This document shows, in pieces, positions 31,285-32,949 of a DNA stretch of 32,949 bases. Source of the stretch: Paenibacillus ginsengihumi DSM 21568 (GTDB taxonomy: Bacteria > Bacillota > Bacilli > Paenibacillales > NBRC-103111). The DNA lies in the NCBI RefSeq assembly GCF_000380965.1, contig NZ_KB905605.1:1-32949 (forward strand), in the 5' to 3' direction. Position numbers and translations under genes: made by a program. Under the pieces are notes generated by a model. It made no database searches and was not told the origin of the DNA. It was given only the letters and a program-made list of their open reading frames with translations. Within the stretch, counting starts at the first letter, position 1. The number at the start of each line of letters is the position of its first letter.

Positions 31285-32343
31285 ATGAATGCATTCAGCG
31301 GGTCTTCAAAACGCAGGGCAAGACGCAGGGCTTCCTTATCGATTTATCTCTTGCTGGTGACGAGCTTTCTGGCCGCCTGCGGCACAAGCCAGGCGCCGGG
31401 GCAGACGCCGGGCGCGGCATCGCCTGAGTCTTCTCCGGAGACGCCGAAGTCTTTGACGAAGGCGACGGTCGTGCTGAACTGGTTCCCGGAGCCGGAGCAC
31501 GGAGGCAATTATGCCGCTCTTGCCAAAGGCTTTTACAAGGAGGCCGGTCTGGATATGACGCTGATGCCGGGCGGACCGCAGGTGTCTTCCACGCAAATCG
31601 TCGCATCCGGCAAAGCGGAGTTCGGCATGGCGAACGGAGACGACATTTTGGTTGCGAGAGGCCAGGGCATCCCGATCGTCGCGATCGCCACGGCGTATCA
31701 GAAGAGCCCGCAGGCGCTGTTTTATCACAAAAGCTCCGGCATTCAAGATTTCTCCGATTTAAACGGGCACAAGGTGTATGTAGCCTCCACCGCCAGCTAT
31801 TGGCAGTTCCTCAAAAGCAGGTTTAAGCTCGATCAGGCGCAGGAGATGAGATATACGGGATCGCTCGTCAACTTCGTGAACGACCCCAATGCCGTGACGC
31901 AGGGCTATGTCACCTCCGAGACCTACACGCTGACGCAGGAAGGCGTCGATTTCGGAATATTGCTGAACGCGGATTCCGGCTACAATATTTATGCGGGCGT
32001 CTATTTCACGACGGAAAAAATGATCGCCGAGCAGCCGGAGCTGGTCAAAGCGTTCGTCGAGGCGACGGTTAAGGGCTGGGATTATTATAAAGACCATGCC
32101 GAAGAAATCAATCCCTCGATCCAGGAAAAAAATCCGGATATGAGCCTCGACATGATGAAATTCAGCGCCGAAAAAGGGATGGACTTCGCCTTTGGCGGCG
32201 ATGCGGCTGCGATGGGCACGGGCATCATGACCGCGGAGCGTTGGTCCGAGGTGCAAAAACAGCTCGTCGAGGTCGGCGTGCTGAAGGAAGAGGAACCGAT
32301 CGAGAAGGTGTTTACGACCGAATTTTTGCCCGCCAAAAAATGA
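31285..32343 (+). CDS. ABC transporter substrate-binding lipoprotein, NMT1/THI5-like (NitT/TauT)
   Basis: The 352-residue protein has an Arg-rich start, a hydrophobic signal core (LSIYLLLVTSFLAA) and lipobox LAAC (Cys32), then a Pro/Ser-rich linker. The mature domain is NMT1/THI5-like (VVLNWFPEPEHGGNYAALAK, GFYKEAGLDMTLMPGGPQVS, KAEFGMANGDDILVARGQGI, DLNGHKVYVASTASYWQFL). Such binding proteins serve pyrimidine precursors, riboflavin, sulfonates and other small heterocycles. The matching ATPase and permease are at 16942 and 17792, about 13 kb upstream in the same gene run. It is the last gene before the terminator at 32374. Ligand prediction: a purine or related base, by context only. Confidence 0.9.
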   Translation: MNAFSGSSKRRARRRASLSIYLLLVTSFLAACGTSQAPGQTPGAASPESSPETPKSLTKATVVLNWFPEPEHGGNYAALAKGFYKEAGLDMTLMPGGPQVSSTQIVASGKAEFGMANGDDILVARGQGIPIVAIATAYQKSPQALFYHKSSGIQDFSDLNGHKVYVASTASYWQFLKSRFKLDQAQEMRYTGSLVNFVNDPNAVTQGYVTSETYTLTQEGVDFGILLNADSGYNIYAGVYFTTEKMIAEQPELVKAFVEATVKGWDYYKDHAEEINPSIQEKNPDMSLDMMKFSAEKGMDFAFGGDAAAMGTGIMTAERWSEVQKQLVEVGVLKEEEPIEKVFTTEFLPAKK

Positions 32344-32373
32344 GGAGCAGCCGGCCTGCCGGCTGGCTAGCAG

Positions 32374-32416
32374 GCTGTCTTTCGAGGTCCGCAGAGACCC
32401 GGGAGACGGCTTTTTT
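32374..32416 (+). terminator. Intrinsic terminator of the purine operon
   Basis: GCTGTCT (32374-32380) pairs with AGACGGC (32404-32410) with one G-U wobble, with an inner GGTC/GACC stem, followed by TTTTTT (32411-32416). A second hairpin, GCCGG-CCTG-CCGGC, lies just upstream (32350-32363). The element is 31 nt after the last stop codon and resembles the terminator at 1532. Confidence 0.85.
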
Positions 32417-32617
32417 GGTTGCAGTCGACTTGGCTCTGCCTGCTGCGCATGATCATGATCAACGGCGCTCTGATTGAAAGGAACGCTCCAAGAGGCATTC
32501 CCGATCCAGTCCGGCCTGACCTCAAGGCCGTCGATATCCATTCCGGCCTCAGGTTCGTCCGTTTCCTGTCCAACCAAACGTCAAGACCATCTGGAACCCA
32601 GCCTAGACCTCCAAGCG
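32417..32617. other. Non-coding spacer after the purine operon
   Basis: No gene was recognised. Open frames on both strands cross this stretch but have neither a ribosome binding site nor resemblance to known proteins. It separates the terminator from the IS110-associated repeat region. Confidence 0.5.
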
Positions 32618-32640
32618 ATAAGAACGAAAAACGATCTTAT
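32618..32640. repeat. Hairpin beside the IS110-type element
   Basis: ATAAGAACG (32618-32626) and CGATCTTAT (32632-32640) pair with one mismatch across an AAAAA loop. Positions 32622-32642 match 324-344 at 19 of 21 bases, which points to a dispersed palindromic repeat present at both window ends. IS110-family elements are known to insert at REP-type palindromes, so this may be the target site. Confidence 0.45.
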
Positions 32641-32679
32641 TCCTCCTAAAATAGCCCAATAATCGAAAATAAGTTAACA

Positions 32680-32777
32680 TGAACGTAAAACAGCTCCGTA
32701 TTTGCTAGCGATCGTAGGTTAAAAATGTGAGTGTAGGACACATTTTCAGAGCTACTAAGCAAAAGGAGCTGTTACTT
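32680..32777 (+). ncRNA. Structured leader of the IS110-type element (bridge-RNA-like candidate)
   Basis: AACAGCTCC (32689-32697) pairs with GGAGCTGTT (32765-32773), which contains the transposase ribosome binding site AAGGAG. Nested inside are TAGC/GCTA (32706-32709 and 32751-32754) and AAAATGTG/CACATTTT (32722-32729 and 32739-32746). IS110-family elements encode a bridge RNA in the non-coding end next to the transposase. The nested stems and their position fit that model, but the loops have not been matched to target or donor sequences. Confidence 0.4.
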
Positions 32778-32949
32778 ATGAAGTATGCCACAAAATTCAT
32801 TGGTTTAGATGTATCGAAAGAAAAAATTGCTGTAGCGGTGGCAGATAGCGGTCGAGAAGCCCCTCGTTATCTTGGAGCTATTCCTCACAAACCTGAGGCA
32901 ATTCGGAAATTAATTAAACAGTTGGGAGATCCGAGCACCCTTTCGTTTT
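32778..32949 (+). CDS. IS110-family transposase, N-terminal part (truncated by window end)
   Basis: The first 57 residues are visible (MKYATKFIGLDVSKEKIAVA and onward). The GLDVSKEKIAVAVAD motif, with the first acidic residue of the DEDD (RuvC-like) catalytic site, is the hallmark start of IS110 transposases. AAAAGGAGC lies 8 nt before ATG and can be sequestered in the leader stem, a possible brake on transposase translation. The serine-containing C-terminal Tnp domain lies outside the window, so intactness cannot be judged. Confidence 0.88.
   Translation, partial: MKYATKFIGLDVSKEKIAVAVADSGREAPRYLGAIPHKPEAIRKLIKQLGDPSTLSF

Larger units (their letters stand above)
32641..32949 (+). mobile_element. 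IS110-family insertion sequence, left part, cut by window end
   Basis: The element is recognised from its transposase N-terminus and structured non-coding end. The exact left boundary is unknown because IS110 elements usually lack clear terminal inverted repeats; it probably lies between the hairpin at 32618-32640 and the stem arm at 32689. The AT-richer composition contrasts with the GC-rich operon beside it and is consistent with acquisition. Confidence 0.65.

Noticed and set aside
32419..32649. Open frame between the operon terminator and the IS element
   Set aside because: No ribosome binding site or recognisable domain; it begins a few bases after a U-tract terminator and runs into the palindromic repeat.
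1..32949. CRISPR arrays, tRNA and rRNA genes, prophage genes
   Set aside because: No regularly spaced repeats, no tRNA-like cloverleaf with a recognisable TpsiC arm and no phage structural genes were seen.

Overview
The window looks like a chromosomal segment of a GC-rich, low-spore-former-type Firmicute, most likely Paenibacillus or a close relative. The reasons are strong AGGAGG-type ribosome binding sites, a LplABC-type sugar importer without its own ATPase next to a large membrane-anchored AraC regulator, Bacillus-style puc purine genes under a PucR regulator, and U-tract terminators. Coding DNA is GC-rich, while both window edges (about 1-720 and 32600-32949) are AT-richer and full of short palindromes.

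Region A (1-1874): a gene-poor, palindrome-rich stretch, then a promoter-like element and two leader hairpins ahead of a YebC/PmpR-family gene that ends in a good intrinsic terminator. Region B (1875-11833): a carbohydrate module on the + strand. It holds two paralogous putative glycoside hydrolases (GHL6/GH42-like) that bracket two permeases and a lipoprotein binding protein, followed by a membrane-bound AraC-type regulator. Region C (12009-14525): a YkwC-like beta-hydroxyacid dehydrogenase, convergent with a PucR-family regulator.

Region D (14810-32343): seventeen tightly spaced + strand genes that look like one operon, read from a good sigma-A-type promoter divergent from pucR and closed by a U-tract terminator at 32374-32416. 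In order they encode a CodA-like deaminase, a WrbA-like flavoprotein, an ABC ATPase and permease, a GlcD-like FAD oxidoreductase, an 8-oxoguanine-deaminase-like amidohydrolase, xanthine dehydrogenase accessory protein and three subunits (PucA/C/D/E types), a CDA-fold deaminase, OHCU decarboxylase, uricase, HIU hydrolase, a second TRZ/ATZ amidohydrolase, a Rieske oxygenase and the ABC substrate-binding lipoprotein. A plausible reading is uptake of a purine or related N-heterocycle, deamination and/or Rieske oxidation or dealkylation to xanthine or urate, and then uricase, HIU hydrolase and OHCU decarboxylase to S-allantoin. No allantoin-degrading genes, no PucB-like cofactor cytidylyltransferase and no dedicated Rieske reductase are present in the window.

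Region E (32417-32949): a non-coding stretch, a hairpin, and the left part of an IS110-family element (structured leader and transposase N-terminus), cut by the window end. Parts of this edge resemble short blocks at about 213-344.

The most interesting item is the unusually rich purine/N-heterocycle operon of region D. It combines four different deaminase-type enzymes, two oxidation routes (molybdenum hydroxylase and Rieske oxygenase), two orphan flavoproteins and a dedicated NMT1-type importer.
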